This document shows positions 1 through 8,217 of a stretch of 42,659 nucleotides of DNA, piece after piece. How positions within the stretch are numbered: the stretch's first letter is position 1; each line of letters starts with the position of its first letter. The DNA is taken from the NCBI GenBank assembly GCA_900769075.1, contig CAAGFE010000082.1, positions 1-42,659 of the forward strand, written 5' to 3'. This DNA comes from Clostridia bacterium. Lineage in GTDB: Bacteria; Bacillota; Clostridia; Christensenellales; Aristaeellaceae. Under the pieces are notes generated by a model. That model was not told where the DNA came from. It did no database searches and saw only the letters and a list, made by a program, of their open reading frames with translations. A program made the position numbers and the translations under genes.

Positions 1-70
1 ATTTACGTCCGTGTAAACTCCCTCATTTGCAGGTTTGTCGCCTTGCCTTGCAGCCTTTTTTGAAGGTCTG

Positions 71-97
71 CAAAGCATCGACTTTGTCGATGCTTTG
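71..97. repeat. Perfect 12-bp hairpin
   Basis: CAAAGCATCGAC is followed by a TTT loop and its exact inverse. It sits directly beside a second perfect hairpin (99-134) in the gene-free left end. There is no clear U-tract on either strand, so it may be a palindromic intergenic element rather than a terminator. Confidence 0.6.
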
Positions 98-98
98 G

Positions 99-138
99 GG
101 GCTGCTGCAGAATGATGCGTTTCTGCAGCAGCCCTTTT
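99..138 (+). terminator. Strong hairpin with short T-run, probable terminator
   Basis: A perfect 14-bp inverted repeat (GGGCTGCTGCAGAA and its complement, 8-nt loop) is followed on the plus strand by TTTT. It would end a plus-strand transcript entering from the left. It may also stop minus-strand transcription after the PBP gene, although the U-tract is on the plus side. The rest of 1-157 holds nothing I can name. Confidence 0.6.
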
Positions 139-157
139 GGTTTGTTCTTGTATCCGG

Positions 158-1591
158 TCAGTTGAAATGATCCGCATTGTCCCGCAGATAGGTGAAGATG
201 TCCGCCGCGATGGGGGCTGCGGTGGAGCCGCCGCCCTCGCCGTCGGGGATGTTCTCCACCACCACGCAGACCGCGAAGGGCAGCGCGTCGCTGTCGATGT
301 AGCCGATGAAGAGCCCGTGGGTGACGGCCTTGCCGTTGCGGCTGGATTCCGCCGAGCCGGTCTTGCCGCAGATGGTCAGCCCGCTGACGGAGGCCCGCGT
401 GCCCGTGCCACCGGTGACGACCGCGCGCATGTATTCCTGGAGGGTCGCGGCGGTTTCGGCGGACAGCGCGGTGCGGTATATCCGCGGGCCGAAGCTGTCC
501 CGGAGCGCGCCGGTGGGCGTGGTGACCTCGCGGAGCAGCGTGGGCTCCATCATCAGGCCGTCATTGGCGATGGCGGCGGCCACCAGGCACAGATGCATGG
601 GCGTTGCGCCGATGGAGGACTGGCCGAAGCCGCTCATGGCGATCTCAAACCGGGTGCGGTTGGCGGTCGGATAGGCGCTGTTTTCCACCACCAGGTCGCG
701 GAAAAGGAAGTTCGCGTTGAAGCCGAAGCTCTCCGCCATTTTGCGCAGCGCCGAATCCCCCATGTCCAGCGCCAGCAGCGCGTAAATGTTGTTGCAGCTC
801 TTGGTGAAGGCCTGCTTGAGGGTCAGGGCGGTGTGCTTGGCGTTGCCATAGTCGCGGATGGCCTGCCCGTCCACATCCAGCCCCCCGGTGCAGGCGATGG
901 ACATGCTCGTGACCCCGGGAATGTTCTCCAGGGCGGCGGCGGTGGTGATGACCTTGAAGGTGGATCCCGGGGGATAGAGGCTCTGGGTGGCACGGTTCCA
1001 GTAGACCTCGCTGCCGGAGGCGACGGAGGCGGTGTCCATCGGGTCAAAGGAGGGCAGGCTGACCTCCGCCACCACCTCGCCGGTCCTGTAGTTCATGACC
1101 ACCGCTGCGCCGTTGCGCCCCTGGGTGAGGGGATGGGAGGCGAAGGACCGGGTGATCGCGGTGCAAAGCGCGCTGTCCAGCGTCAGGTGAATGTCATCCC
1201 CCCGGCGGGGGGTATCGGAGAACAGGGCGTTGATGCGTTCCACCAGCGATGCTTTGAACCCGTACAGATAGGCGGTCTGAAAGCCTTCCACCCCGTTGGA
1301 AACCTGGCCCTCGCTGTCCCCGATGACGTGCACCACGGCGCGGCGGGAGGCTTCATCAGCCTGATAAACGCGCTTGCCGTCCTCCGTGGAGGCCAGCAGC
1401 ACCCCGTTGCGGTCATAAATGCTGCCCGCCACCACATTGGCCTTCTGCTCTCGCACCCGGGGGTTCCGGGCATAGGCGAACCAGCGGTTGCCGTAGGTGT
1501 TGATGGAATACACGCCATAAACGCCCAGCAGCGCAAACAGCCCTGTCAGAAGCAGGGCCATCAGCCTGAAGCGGAATCTCTGCTGTTTCAC
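158..1591 (-). CDS. Class B penicillin-binding protein (PbpA/FtsI-type transpeptidase)
   Basis: This is a membrane-anchored D,D-transpeptidase that cross-links peptidoglycan outside the cell. A single N-terminal membrane helix (about residues 10-30) is followed by a dimerisation segment and the penicillin-binding domain with all three active-site motifs: S210-T-F-K213, S265-C-N267 and K410-T-G412. The start is set at a GTG preceded by GGAGGGG and a 5-base gap; an upstream in-frame TTG at 1612 has no such site. At about 477 residues it is short, like actinobacterial PbpA, with little room for a PASTA tail. It lies 36 bases behind the SEDS gene and is probably its transpeptidase partner, last in the FHA-SEDS-PBP operon. 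Confidence 0.93.
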   Translation of the reverse strand: MKQQRFRFRLMALLLTGLFALLGVYGVYSINTYGNRWFAYARNPRVREQKANVVAGSIYDRNGVLLASTEDGKRVYQADEASRRAVVHVIGDSEGQVSNGVEGFQTAYLYGFKASLVERINALFSDTPRRGDDIHLTLDSALCTAITRSFASHPLTQGRNGAAVVMNYRTGEVVAEVSLPSFDPMDTASVASGSEVYWNRATQSLYPPGSTFKVITTAAALENIPGVTSMSIACTGGLDVDGQAIRDYGNAKHTALTLKQAFTKSCNNIYALLALDMGDSALRKMAESFGFNANFLFRDLVVENSAYPTANRTRFEIAMSGFGQSSIGATPMHLCLVAAAIANDGLMMEPTLLREVTTPTGALRDSFGPRIYRTALSAETAATLQEYMRAVVTGGTGTRASVSGLTICGKTGSAESSRNGKAVTHGLFIGYIDSDALPFAVCVVVENIPDGEGGGSTAAPIAADIFTYLRDNADHFN

Positions 1592-1627
1592 CTGTTCCCC
1601 TCCATCAATCAATCGGTGAAGTCCTGG

Positions 1628-2848
1628 TCAGCCCTGTGTGGCCAGGCGCGTGTCCTCCCGGAGATCGTCCTCGTTCAGCGAGGCAACCCCCTGCAGCAGC
1701 CCGATCAGGCACAGGCTGGAGACCATCGACGTGCCGCCGTAGGACACGAAGGGCATCGTCACGCCCGTCAGCGGAATCAGCTTCAGCACGCCGCCAATGA
1801 TCACGAAGGTCTGCAGGCCCAGCAGGATCGTGATGCCCATCGCCAGCAGACCGTGGAAGGAGGTGCGGGTGGACATGGCGATGGCCGCGCCGCGCCAGAT
1901 CAGGGCCACATAAATCAGCAGCACGCAGCAGCCGAAGATCAGCCCGAACTGCTCGCAGATCACGGAAAAGATGAAATCCGTGTGATAGACGGGGATGGTG
2001 CGCGGCGAGCCGAGCCCCAGGCCCACGCCGAACAGCCCGCCGGAGGCGATCGCCATCAGGCTGTGAATGATCTGATAGCCCGCGTTGTCGTAGTCGCTCC
2101 AGGGGTTGAGCCAGATTGCCACGCGCCGCTTGACGTGGGCAAACATGCTGTAGCCCATGACCGCGGCGCCGGCGCCGCCGGCCAGACCGATGCCCGTCAG
2201 CGCCAGATTGCCGGTGGAGGCGTAGAACAAAAGCAGCGTCGTGAAGAAATACAGAAGCGCCGTGCCCAGATCCTTCTGCAGCATGAGCAGCCCCAGACAG
2301 CCGACGGAGAAGCCCAGCCAGGGGAGCATCCGCCGGTCCGCCATGAACCGGGCCAGGACGATCACCAGCACCAGCTTGACAATCTCGCTGGGCTGCACGG
2401 AGATTCCGCCCACATAGAACCAGTTCTTCGCCCCGTAGGTTTCCTTGCCGATGACCAGCGGCAGCGCCAGCAGCGCCAGGGAAATGAGCATCATCGGCCA
2501 GATGAGGAAGCGGAAGGAACGAATCAGGCGTACGATGTAAATGCAGATCACCATCGCCAGCAGGCCGACAAAATAGTACACCGACTGGGAGTAGGCATAG
2601 GCCGGGTTGGTGTCGTAGAGCACCAGAATGCCCAGCGCGCACAGGAAATTCGTCAGCGAAAGGAGCAGCTTGTCCGACGGGAACAGCCGGGGCAGCAGGC
2701 TGGTGGTCACCACGTTGAGCATCGGCACGGCGATGGCCAGCGCCAGCCCATGCCACTTGAAATCCCGGAGGAACAGGAGCAGGAACGCGCTGAAGAAAAA
2801 CAGCGTCACCGCCCGGGACAAGGGCTTGCCCAGATCCTTACGGCGCAT
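1628..2848 (-). CDS. SEDS-family peptidoglycan glycosyltransferase (FtsW/RodA/SpoVE)
   Basis: This is a polytopic membrane enzyme that polymerises lipid II into glycan strands. Many hydrophobic helices are visible, with SEDS signatures such as NPWSDYDNAGYQ, GLGLGSPR and, near the end, PFVSYGGTSM. The start is the ATG at 2848: the ATG six bases earlier sits too close to the GGGAGGTG ribosome-binding site. The gene begins inside the end of the FHA gene (11-bp overlap), which implies translational coupling, and is followed by a class B PBP, the usual SEDS partner. FtsW and RodA cannot be separated safely by eye; the PbpA-like partner and FHA neighbour resemble the FHA-RodA-PBP clusters of Gram-positive bacteria. 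Confidence 0.92.
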   Translation of the reverse strand: MRRKDLGKPLSRAVTLFFFSAFLLLFLRDFKWHGLALAIAVPMLNVVTTSLLPRLFPSDKLLLSLTNFLCALGILVLYDTNPAYAYSQSVYYFVGLLAMVICIYIVRLIRSFRFLIWPMMLISLALLALPLVIGKETYGAKNWFYVGGISVQPSEIVKLVLVIVLARFMADRRMLPWLGFSVGCLGLLMLQKDLGTALLYFFTTLLLFYASTGNLALTGIGLAGGAGAAVMGYSMFAHVKRRVAIWLNPWSDYDNAGYQIIHSLMAIASGGLFGVGLGLGSPRTIPVYHTDFIFSVICEQFGLIFGCCVLLIYVALIWRGAAIAMSTRTSFHGLLAMGITILLGLQTFVIIGGVLKLIPLTGVTMPFVSYGGTSMVSSLCLIGLLQGVASLNEDDLREDTRLATQG

Positions 2849-3629
2849 GGTCATCACCTCCCTGCCAGGGTGCGGGCTGATCGGCCGGCCCGAAGGGGGA
2901 CTGCCCATAGGGGGACTGCCCGTAGAGGGGCTGCCCGTCAGGAGCTTGTCCGTTGGGCTGCACCGGGGGATTTACCGGGGCATGGGGGCCGGGCGGAACC
3001 ATCCCCTGGGGATAGGGCGGATAGGGCGGATAGGGCGGCGTGGGCTGGGGCGGATAGACGGGCTCCGGCGGCGGGACAGGAACGCTCCCCTGATCATCCC
3101 CGGAGGGCGGGGCCGGGACCCGGGCGAGCACGGGGGCTTCCGGCACGTTCAGCCCGGCGAATACCCCCAGGCGCAGCGCCGCCTGACCCACCAGCAGCAG
3201 GGAGCCGTGCTGCATCGGGCACTGGCTGGCTTCCCGGCGGGCGGTCAGCACCATGCCGTCCACCGTGATTTCGCAGCCCCGCCGGGGATACACATACAGG
3301 CCCTCGCCGTCCACAAAGCAGAAATCAAGGTGCACGGGGGCCACATCGTCCACCGGGACAACCACATCGCAGGTGCGCACGAAGCCCAGCACGCCCTCAT
3401 GGGGGACGGGAAGCAGGGAGCCGGGCTTGAGCTCGCTGCTGCCCGATTCCACCGTCAGGATGCCGATGGTGCCCGCATCCGGCAGCTGCCTGAGCCGCTT
3501 GTGGGTCTGCCGGCGATCCTTGCGCAGCCACAGGAAGGAGCGCCACACGATCAGCAGCCCCAGAAAGGTGAAGAAGTACCGCATGCCCAGGGACAGCACC
3601 TCGTAGATTTTCGTGTCCAGGGGAATCAC
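2838..3629 (-). CDS. Membrane-anchored FHA-domain protein with Pro/Tyr-rich tail
   Basis: One N-terminal membrane helix (about residues 14-32) is followed by a forkhead-associated fold (about 55-165), a phosphothreonine-binding module, and then by a low-complexity tail of about 80 residues containing PPYPPYPPYP and YGQSPYGQSP repeats. FHA proteins beside SEDS and PBP genes are commonly targets or adaptors of Ser/Thr kinases, but no kinase or PP2C phosphatase lies in this window. The start is uncertain: a GTG at 3629 overlaps the GGGAGGTG site, so initiation may be at a CTG nine bases later. The start of the SEDS gene lies within the end of this one. Confidence 0.8.
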   Translation of the reverse strand: MIPLDTKIYEVLSLGMRYFFTFLGLLIVWRSFLWLRKDRRQTHKRLRQLPDAGTIGILTVESGSSELKPGSLLPVPHEGVLGFVRTCDVVVPVDDVAPVHLDFCFVDGEGLYVYPRRGCEITVDGMVLTARREASQCPMQHGSLLLVGQAALRLGVFAGLNVPEAPVLARVPAPPSGDDQGSVPVPPPEPVYPPQPTPPYPPYPPYPQGMVPPGPHAPVNPPVQPNGQAPDGQPLYGQSPYGQSPFGPADQPAPWQGGDDHAP

Positions 3630-3653
3630 CTCCCGTCAAAGCAGAATCAAAGG

Positions 3654-3685
3654 CGGGGCCTTCGGCAAACGCATCGAAGACCCCG
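3654..3685 (-). terminator. Hairpin between M16 peptidase and FHA gene
   Basis: An 11-bp stem (CGGGGCCTTCG against CGAAGACCCCG, one wobble pair) with a 10-nt loop lies between the two minus-strand genes. The following U-tract is poor, so it may only reduce read-through. No clear separate promoter for the FHA operon is visible here. Confidence 0.45.
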
Positions 3686-3705
3686 TTCTTTTGTTTATTG
3701 GGTGA

Positions 3706-4995
3706 TTACAGCATCCCGCGCAGCTCCGCGAACAGCGCTTCGAGATCCTCGGTCACCGCCTCTGGGCTGCGCTCGACGCTGATGCACAGGTTTTCCGGGC
3801 GGAAGATGGTCTGGGCGGCGTCCAGCAGCTCCTCGGCGGAGAGGTCATTGAGCTGGGAGGCCTGGGCGTCCAGATCGGCCCGGGAGGGATCCCCCGCCAC
3901 CCAGGCCCAGCCGGCCAGCTCGTTCATCTCGCTCACGTTGTCCTGGGCCAGCGCGCTGCCCACGGTGAAGTGGCTGCGCACCTGATTGAGCCGGATCGGA
4001 CGGACATACATGGTCAGCCGGTGCAGGTACATGAACACCTTGCGCAGGGACTCAGCGAGCTTCTCCTGACGCACGTCGTAGCGGATGACCAGGCGGTGGA
4101 ACTGGCCCATCTCCTGGATGAAGCTTTCGATTTCGGCCACCAGGGCCTCGTCCTCCCGCAGGGTCTGGAAGAGCAGGGCGTCATCGCTGCCCGCGGTGAT
4201 GGCGTCCACCATGCGGGCGGCCAGGGGGAACACGTTCTCCTCGTCAATGTCGAAGGCGATGTGAACCTGGGCCTGGGCGTCGGAATCCTCGCTGTCCAGG
4301 ATCAAATCGCTCTCCGCGTCCCGCATGCAAAATCCCAGAGGCGCGGGCTGGGCGAAGGGCGGCTCGTTGGTGTAATTGGGCAGGGGGGCGAAGGTTTCGA
4401 TGGCAGTGCGCTCCATGCCGGTGGAGAAGTTGCCGGTCAGCACCAGACATGCATTCTGGGGCTGGAAGATCAGCCGCTGCCAGTTCCAGATGGTGTCCTC
4501 ATCCAGGGCCTGGATGGCTTCCGCCGTGCCCATCTGCGGGAAGACTCCGGCGGGCGTTTCCCGCCAGGCGCGGTCAACCACTTCGTCAAAGTCCTCCTCC
4601 GCCTGCTCGATCTGGCGGATGACGATCTGCTTTTCCTTCTCGATGTCCTCGGGCGACCAGGGGGTCAGGGCAAAGAAGCGGGTGAACAGCTCCAGCATGC
4701 CGTCGAAGAAGCGGGGGAGGCTGGTCAGGCGGAACACGATGGCCTCCGCGGTGGTCATGCCGTCCATATCCGCGCCGAAGCGGTTGAGCGTCCGCTGCAG
4801 CGCCTCATGATTCAGCCCGCCCAGCCCCCGGAAGCACAGATGCTCCAGCAGATGGCTCACCCCCTGGGTTTCCTCCGTTTCGTAGATCGACCCGCCGCGC
4901 AGGTACAACCCCATCTCCAGGCCGCGGAGGTAGGGTTGGTGCCAGCAGAGGATGGTCATGCCGTTGGGAAGAACGTGTTCATGAAGGGCGGACAT
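3706..4995 (-). CDS. M16-family (pitrilysin/MPP-like) peptidase homologue with altered metal site
   Basis: The fold is that of M16 zinc peptidases. The inverted motif H48-L-L-E51-H52 is present, followed by a helix beginning WSPEDIEKEK as in B. subtilis MlpA. In active members the third zinc ligand is a Glu 76 residues after the second His; here that residue is Q128 (IVIRQI in place of the usual VVLEEI), and the codon CAG at 4612-4614 is one base from GAG. The protein (429 aa) may therefore be weakly active, use another ligand, or be a non-catalytic subunit. It has its own promoter at 5037-5065 and may be co-transcribed with the FHA-SEDS-PBP genes. Confidence 0.85.
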   Translation of the reverse strand: MSALHEHVLPNGMTILCWHQPYLRGLEMGLYLRGGSIYETEETQGVSHLLEHLCFRGLGGLNHEALQRTLNRFGADMDGMTTAEAIVFRLTSLPRFFDGMLELFTRFFALTPWSPEDIEKEKQIVIRQIEQAEEDFDEVVDRAWRETPAGVFPQMGTAEAIQALDEDTIWNWQRLIFQPQNACLVLTGNFSTGMERTAIETFAPLPNYTNEPPFAQPAPLGFCMRDAESDLILDSEDSDAQAQVHIAFDIDEENVFPLAARMVDAITAGSDDALLFQTLREDEALVAEIESFIQEMGQFHRLVIRYDVRQEKLAESLRKVFMYLHRLTMYVRPIRLNQVRSHFTVGSALAQDNVSEMNELAGWAWVAGDPSRADLDAQASQLNDLSAEELLDAAQTIFRPENLCISVERSPEAVTEDLEALFAELRGML

Positions 4996-5036
4996 GCGGA
5001 TCAGCTCCCGTTATCGCATAGCGTTTGTATGCCCCT

Positions 5037-5065
5037 ATTATACCGTACTTTGGGCAATAGTGCAA
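5037..5065 (-). promoter_or_regulatory. Promoter of the M16 peptidase gene
   Basis: On the minus strand, TTGCAC, a 17-base spacer and TATAAT stand about 40 bases before the start codon. This is a good match to the housekeeping sigma-A consensus. Confidence 0.75.
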
Positions 5066-5107
5066 GAGCGAAGCGGAAACCTTCCGGGCCGCCTCCCTCC
5101 GCAGCCC

Positions 5108-5136
5108 TTGACGTGGTTGAGGGCGCATGATAAAAT
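5108..5136 (+). promoter_or_regulatory. Promoter of the zinc-ribbon membrane protein gene
   Basis: TTGACG, a 17-base spacer and TAAAAT are followed by a strong AAGGAGG ribosome-binding site and the ATG at 5164. It is divergent from the M16 promoter. Confidence 0.75.
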
Positions 5137-5163
5137 GAGCTACGTAAAAAGGAGGAAACTGAC

Positions 5164-5625
5164 ATGTTTGATCGAATTGGTGATAAAATCAAGACGTTGG
5201 CCGTCATATGCTGCGGGCTCGGCATGGTTCTTTCCGTGATCTGTGCCATCGTGCTGTGGTCAGGGAATAGCTACAGGAACCCAACGGTGGCATTGGGCAT
5301 TGGCGTATTGGTGGGCGGATGCCTGGCGTCCTGGGTTGGATCGTTCTTCATGTACGGATTTGGCGAATTGATCGAGGAAACGCACCGCAACCGGGAACTC
5401 AATCAGGAAATCCTGAATCGCCTGAACGCCCCGCAGGGGAAAGGCAATGCGCCGGAGAGCCCTGTACGCGATGTTCCCAGAGCTTTCAGCATCGGCAGAG
5501 CGCTGAGTTTCCAGCATGAAATCAAGCCGCAGCATCCCGCAAATGGCGAATGGGTGTGCACATCCTGCGGGACTCGGAATCTCAGGTCGGACCTGATGTG
5601 CAGGGATTGCGGCTTGTACAAATAA
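5164..5625 (+). CDS. Small two-helix membrane protein with C-terminal zinc ribbon
   Basis: This 153-residue protein has two hydrophobic segments (about residues 12-33 and 40-63), a charged linker rich in Glu and Asn, and a C-terminal zinc ribbon with two CxxC knuckles (CTSCGTRN and CRDCGLYK). Zinc ribbons of this type are common at the ends of small membrane proteins in Firmicutes, and their role is mostly unknown. It stands alone between its own promoter and a bidirectional terminator. Its codon use is less GC-rich than its neighbours, which could mean later acquisition or weaker selection. I assign no function. Confidence 0.85.
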   Translation: MFDRIGDKIKTLAVICCGLGMVLSVICAIVLWSGNSYRNPTVALGIGVLVGGCLASWVGSFFMYGFGELIEETHRNRELNQEILNRLNAPQGKGNAPESPVRDVPRAFSIGRALSFQHEIKPQHPANGEWVCTSCGTRNLRSDLMCRDCGLYK

Positions 5626-5651
5626 AAGAGGGAGCTATCTCCCTCTTTTTT
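5624..5651. terminator. Bidirectional intrinsic terminator
   Basis: A perfect 11-bp stem (AAAAGAGGGAG, loop CTAT) is followed by TTTTTT on the plus strand and begins with AAAA, so it works in both directions. It separates the zinc-ribbon gene from the convergent histidine operon. Confidence 0.9.
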
Positions 5652-5658
5652 GTTGGGC

Positions 5659-6876
5659 TTATGCGTGGCGCTTTTTCAGCACTTCCCAGACGTCCTGCCA
5701 GCTGACGCCCTGGCTGTACAGCAACACCGCCAGGTGGTACAGCAGATCCGCCGTTTCCCCGGCCAGGCCGTCCGCATCAGACTTCATCGCGGCGATGACG
5801 GCTTCCGTGGCCTCCTCGCCCACCTTTTTGCAGATTTTCTCCGCCCCCTTGTCCAGCAGGTAATTGGTGTAGCTGCCGGGCTTGGGATGGGCGGCGCGGT
5901 CGGCAATGGTGGCCTCGATGGTATGGAGGATGTCCGCCGTGGCGGGGAGATCGCCGTCCACCACCGGGTTGTGGAAGCAGGTGCGCCGGCCCGTGTGGCA
6001 GGCCGGGCCGGTCTGATTCACCTGCAGGAGGATCGCGTCGCAGTCGCAGTCGTAGCTCAGGCGGATGACGCGCTGGGTGTGTCCGCTGGTTTCGCCCTTG
6101 CGCCAAAGCCGCTGGCGGCTGCGGCTGAAATAGGTCGCGCAGCCGCTTTCCAGGGTCAGGCGCAGGGACTCCTGATTCATCCAGGCCAGCATCAGCACTT
6201 CGCCGGTGGAGGCGTCCTGGGCGATGGCTGGGATCAGCCCGGCTGCGTTCCATTTGAGAGCTGCCGGGTCGAAGTCAGCCGCTTCCCGGGAGGAATTGTT
6301 TTCCAGCAGCGCGTACTGCTGCTCCTCCAGCAGGGGGCGAAGGGCCGTCATCGCCTGGTCGTACTCGTTCCCATAGCCCCCGAAGGAGTCCCGCTTCTGC
6401 AGCTTGAACCCCAGCTGTACAAAGAGCAGCACCGCCTTCCAGCTCCAGGGCTGGGTGTGGATGTAGACGGGGGCGGCGTTGTCCTCCCGGCGCAGGAGCT
6501 TCAGGGCTGTCTGGGTGAGTGCCCTGCCGATGCCCTGCCCCTGATGCGCCTGGGCCACCGCCAGCCAGTGCAGGCTGCGCACGGATTCGCCCGCCCGGTC
6601 GTCCGTCCACGCGGTGACGGTGCCGATGACCTCGCCGCCGGGAGCCGCGGCAAACAGCACGCGCTCCGGTCTGGCGGCGTACTTGCCCAGGAAATAGTCT
6701 GCCGCGTCCTTGACGGTGGGAAAATCCCCCGTGGCGACATGGAGTGCCGCCCAGGCAGCCTCATCGCCCGGCTGATACGCACGGATCGCGCAGCCTTCGG
6801 GCAGCTTGATTTCCATGGGCAGAATCCGGTCACAGCGCAGGATGAGACTGTAAAAGGGGATGGTGCGGTCGAGCAT
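5659..6876 (-). CDS. hisIE: GNAT acetyltransferase fused to HisI-HisE (phosphoribosyl-AMP cyclohydrolase / phosphoribosyl-ATP pyrophosphatase)
   Basis: The C-terminal half catalyses steps 2 and 3 of histidine synthesis. HisI lies at about residues 200-310, with RLWRKGETSGHTQ, the acidic/cysteine cluster D276-C-D-C-D280 and C293. HisE lies at about 316-405, with the acidic helix KVGEEATEAV and GETADLLYH. The first 190 residues form a GNAT domain, with the acetyl-CoA loop Q112-G-Q-G-I-G117 after HWLAVA. The start at 6876 has AAGGAGG at a suitable distance and follows the hisA stop by two bases. An upstream open frame to 7302 is only the hisA shadow. HisIE fusions are common; the GNAT addition is unusual, and its substrate is unknown. 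Confidence 0.93.
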   Translation of the reverse strand: MLDRTIPFYSLILRCDRILPMEIKLPEGCAIRAYQPGDEAAWAALHVATGDFPTVKDAADYFLGKYAARPERVLFAAAPGGEVIGTVTAWTDDRAGESVRSLHWLAVAQAHQGQGIGRALTQTALKLLRREDNAAPVYIHTQPWSWKAVLLFVQLGFKLQKRDSFGGYGNEYDQAMTALRPLLEEQQYALLENNSSREAADFDPAALKWNAAGLIPAIAQDASTGEVLMLAWMNQESLRLTLESGCATYFSRSRQRLWRKGETSGHTQRVIRLSYDCDCDAILLQVNQTGPACHTGRRTCFHNPVVDGDLPATADILHTIEATIADRAAHPKPGSYTNYLLDKGAEKICKKVGEEATEAVIAAMKSDADGLAGETADLLYHLAVLLYSQGVSWQDVWEVLKKRHA

Positions 6877-6878
6877 GG

Positions 6879-7595
6879 TTAATCCTCCTTCATCGCCGCG
6901 AGGGCTTCTTCCACGGTGAAAGCCCCCTCGTACATCGCGCGTCCGAGGATGGCCCCGGCACAGCCCGCGTCCCGCAAACGGCGGAGATCGTCCAGGCAGC
7001 TCACGCCGCCGGAGCCGATCACGCCCATGCCGGTGGCTTCGATCAGGCGGCGCGTGGCCTCCACGTTGGGGCCCTGCATCATGCCGTCGCGGCTCACATC
7101 GGTGTAGATCAGGGTGGTCACGCCCAGATCCTTCATGCGCAGGGCCAGCTCCACGGCGGTGAGGGCGGAGGTTTCCACCCAGCCCCGGGTGGCGACCAGG
7201 CCGTTCTTCGCGTCGATGCCCACGGCGATCTTCCCGGGGAAACGGCGGCAGGCTTCCTCCACCAGCTTCGGGTTTTCCGCCGCTGCGGTGCCGATGATGC
7301 ACCGGCTTACGCCTGCTTCCACCCGCAGGGCGATGTCGGCCATCGTGCGCAAGCCGCCGCCCAGCTCGACCTGTCCGTCGAAGGCTGCCACCACCTCGCG
7401 GATCAGCGCCAGATGGGCGGTTTTGCCCTCAAAGGCGGCGGTCAGATCGACCAGATGCAGCCATTTTGCACCGGTGGCGCGCCACTTTTCCGCCAGCGCC
7501 ACCGGGCTGCCATAGACGGTCACATCCTCGCGTTTGCCCTGGCGCAGGCGCACGGCCTGTCCGTCCAGCATGTCAATGGCGGGATAGAGAATCAT
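6879..7595 (-). CDS. hisA: HisA, ProFAR isomerase
   Basis: This is 1-(5-phosphoribosyl)-5-[(5-phosphoribosylamino)methylideneamino]imidazole-4-carboxamide isomerase, step 4 of histidine synthesis, a TIM barrel of about 238 residues. The catalytic Asp is in the opening strand (LYPAIDML), the second Asp is in YTDVSRDG, and the phosphate-binding loops VELGGGLR and GVIGSGGVS are present. The start ATG at 7595 follows AGGAGG; an open frame upstream lacks support. It sits between hisB (31-bp gap) and hisIE. The usual neighbours hisH and hisF are missing on both sides. Confidence 0.95.
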   Translation of the reverse strand: MILYPAIDMLDGQAVRLRQGKREDVTVYGSPVALAEKWRATGAKWLHLVDLTAAFEGKTAHLALIREVVAAFDGQVELGGGLRTMADIALRVEAGVSRCIIGTAAAENPKLVEEACRRFPGKIAVGIDAKNGLVATRGWVETSALTAVELALRMKDLGVTTLIYTDVSRDGMMQGPNVEATRRLIEATGMGVIGSGGVSCLDDLRRLRDAGCAGAILGRAMYEGAFTVEEALAAMKED

Positions 7596-7626
7596 GGGGG
7601 ACCTCCTGTTGTGCGTGATGATGGGG

Positions 7627-8217
7627 TCAGTCCAGCGTGCCCTTGGTGGACAGCACGCCCTGAATATTTGCGTCAAGGCGAACCGCGTCCCGCAGGGCCA
7701 GACCGAAGGCCTTGAACAGCGCTTCCATCCGGTGATGGTCGTTGCGCCCGGCCAGGAGGCTCATGTGGACGGTGAGCCCCGCGTTCACGGTCACGGCCCG
7801 GAAGAATTCCTCCGCCAGCTGGGTATTCATCGCGCCGCACAGGGGGGCGGTGAAGTCCGCCTCCCAGGCCAGGTAGGGCCGTCCGCTGACGTCGATGGCG
7901 GCGAAGGCCAGCGCTTCGTCCATGGGCATGAAGGCGCTGCCGACCCGGCGGATGCCCACGCGGTCGCCCAGCGCTTCCCGGATGGCCTTGCCCAGGCAGA
8001 TGCCCGCATCCTCAACGGTGTGGTGCGCGTCCACCTGCAGATCCCCGGCGCAGTCCAGCGTCAGGTCGAACTGGGCGAAGCGGCACAGCGCGTCCAGCAT
8101 GTGGTCGAAGAACCCCACGCCGGTGGCAAGCTCCGTTTGGCCTGTGCCGTCGATACACAGGGTGAGCCGGATGTCGGTTTCCTTGGTCTTGCGTTCAATG
8201 GCGGCAGTACGCATCAT
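7627..8217 (-). CDS. hisB: HisB, imidazoleglycerol-phosphate dehydratase
   Basis: The enzyme dehydrates imidazoleglycerol phosphate to imidazoleacetol phosphate (step 6). It has 196 residues, typical of the monofunctional form, with the manganese-binding repeats DAHHTVEDAGICLG and GRNDHHRMEALFKAF and the conserved GVGFFDHML. The start overlaps the end of hisD by four bases (ATGA) with GGAG upstream, so it is translationally coupled; a second ATG three bases in is equally possible. No histidinol-phosphatase domain is fused to it. Confidence 0.96.
   Translation of the reverse strand: MMRTAAIERKTKETDIRLTLCIDGTGQTELATGVGFFDHMLDALCRFAQFDLTLDCAGDLQVDAHHTVEDAGICLGKAIREALGDRVGIRRVGSAFMPMDEALAFAAIDVSGRPYLAWEADFTAPLCGAMNTQLAEEFFRAVTVNAGLTVHMSLLAGRNDHHRMEALFKAFGLALRDAVRLDANIQGVLSTKGTLD

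Noticed and set aside
1..63. C-terminal end of a gene entering from the left
   Set aside because: One frame is open to a stop at 61-63, but 20 codons without a recognisable motif are not enough.
6877..7302. N-terminal extension of the GNAT-HisIE gene
   Set aside because: It reads hisA out of frame and gives low-complexity Arg/Gly/Pro sequence, while a strong ribosome-binding site fits the ATG at 6876.
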